23,507 nt of DNA, taken from NCBI GenBank assembly GCA_964569865.1, contig CAZMVQ010000038.1, forward strand, positions 1 to 23,507, read 5' to 3'. This document shows positions 23,204-23,507 of the stretch, one piece after another. Each line of letters begins with the position of its first letter. The stretch's first letter is position 1. The DNA comes from DROE01 sp964569865 (GTDB taxonomy: Bacteria; Pseudomonadota; Alphaproteobacteria; Rhizobiales; Devosiaceae). The notes below the pieces were generated by a model, which ran no database searches, was not told where the DNA came from, and worked only from the letters and a program-made list of their open reading frames with translations. Both the position numbers and the translations under genes were made by a program.

Positions 23204-23507
23204 GGATGGGCACGTTAACTCCCAGATTGGCACTATAGCTCTGGGTTGAGCCACCAAGGCCCTGAACACCAAAGCGAATATCGGTTGTTGCGCCGTTAAG
23301 GAATTTAAGTTGGGCTCCGGCGAATATTCGAGCACTAAATGTGCTTTCAGTGATGGTATTGCCGCCGCCAAGATTTAGTACATCCAGATTATTTATATTA
23401 TAATTCAAATTTGCTCCCGCACTGGGGGTGATCGAGTGCAGCTTGCCTTCTGTGAAAAATATAGTTTTGGAAATAGCAAGTCCGGTAGTGGCACTCAGTT
23501 GAGAATT
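23199..23507 (-). CDS. C-terminal fragment of a beta-strand-rich (probably outer-membrane) protein
   Basis: The frame is open from the window edge to a TAA at 23199, giving at least the last 102 residues; the start is outside the window. The residues show alternating polar and hydrophobic strands typical of a beta-barrel: ATTGLAISKTIFFTEGK, SARIFAGAQLKFLNG, TDIRFGVQGLGG and SYSANLGVNVPI. Gly/Asn/Thr-rich turns separate them (NLGGGNTIT). This resembles the end of an autotransporter or porin-like barrel. However, the last residue is His rather than the usual Phe, so the family is uncertain. It converges on ybgC. Confidence 0.6.
   Translation of the reverse strand, partial: NSQLSATTGLAISKTIFFTEGKLHSITPSAGANLNYNINNLDVLNLGGGNTITESTFSARIFAGAQLKFLNGATTDIRFGVQGLGGSTQSYSANLGVNVPIH

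Noticed and set aside
1..23507. CRISPR arrays, insertion sequences, tRNA-linked attachment sites
   Set aside because: No regularly spaced long repeats, transposase motifs or tRNA cloverleaf sequences were seen; the tandem repeats found are short and have no spacers.

Overview
The window looks like a chromosomal housekeeping segment of an alphaproteobacterium, most likely of the order Hyphomicrobiales (Rhizobiales). The basis is gene order and protein style: DUF4164-zapA-6S RNA-5-FCL-ymdB, yebC-ruvC-ruvA-ruvB-ybgC, tkt-gap-pgk followed by a ThiE-like gene, and a cysteine-free L31. No genus can be named from sequence alone. Base composition is moderate and A/T-leaning for this group. TTG start codons are unusually common. 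No tRNA, rRNA, insertion sequence, CRISPR array or phage gene was seen.

Layout. Positions 1-590 hold a bidirectional terminator, rpmE (minus) and a divergent intergenic stretch. Positions 591-2432 encode an MsbA-type ABC half-transporter. Then, on the minus strand, come an ExbB/MotA-like and OmpA/MotB-like envelope pair (2471-4595) and the efp-suhB pair (4743-6156). A minus-strand run transcribed leftwards, tkt-gap-pgk-(ThiE-like)-(Sel1-repeat protein), fills 6393-12758. It starts from a strong predicted promoter at 12877-12905.

From 13105 the plus strand carries a coiled-coil DUF4164 protein, ZapA, 6S RNA, 5-formyltetrahydrofolate cyclo-ligase and a YmdB-family phosphoesterase. A GFA/CENP-V-like zinc protein lies opposite (15488-15976). 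YebC and a histidine phosphatase follow. Next is an accessory-looking island (17417-19024): a secreted Met/Asp-rich protein with its own terminator and a 40-residue membrane microprotein with its own -10 box, ribosome-binding site and hairpin. The Holliday-junction operon comes next: ruvC, ruvA, an unrecognised four-helix membrane protein, ruvB and a Nudix hydrolase, with all five genes overlapping. The window ends with an SRPBCC protein, a YbgC-type thioesterase and, where tolQ often follows ybgC, the C-terminal piece of a beta-strand-rich, probably outer-membrane protein on the opposite strand.

How the genes work together. tkt, gap and pgk serve central carbon flux. zapA, 6S RNA and 5-FCL form the classic alphaproteobacterial growth and stationary-phase cluster. 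ruvCAB resolves recombination intermediates. Nothing here is a recognisable defence or biosynthetic system. The most unusual items are the membrane gene wedged between ruvA and ruvB, the Met-rich secreted protein with its neighbouring microprotein, the ThiE-fold protein without ThiE catalytic motifs, the transketolase GHPG-to-GHLG change, and three separate short tandem or direct repeats.
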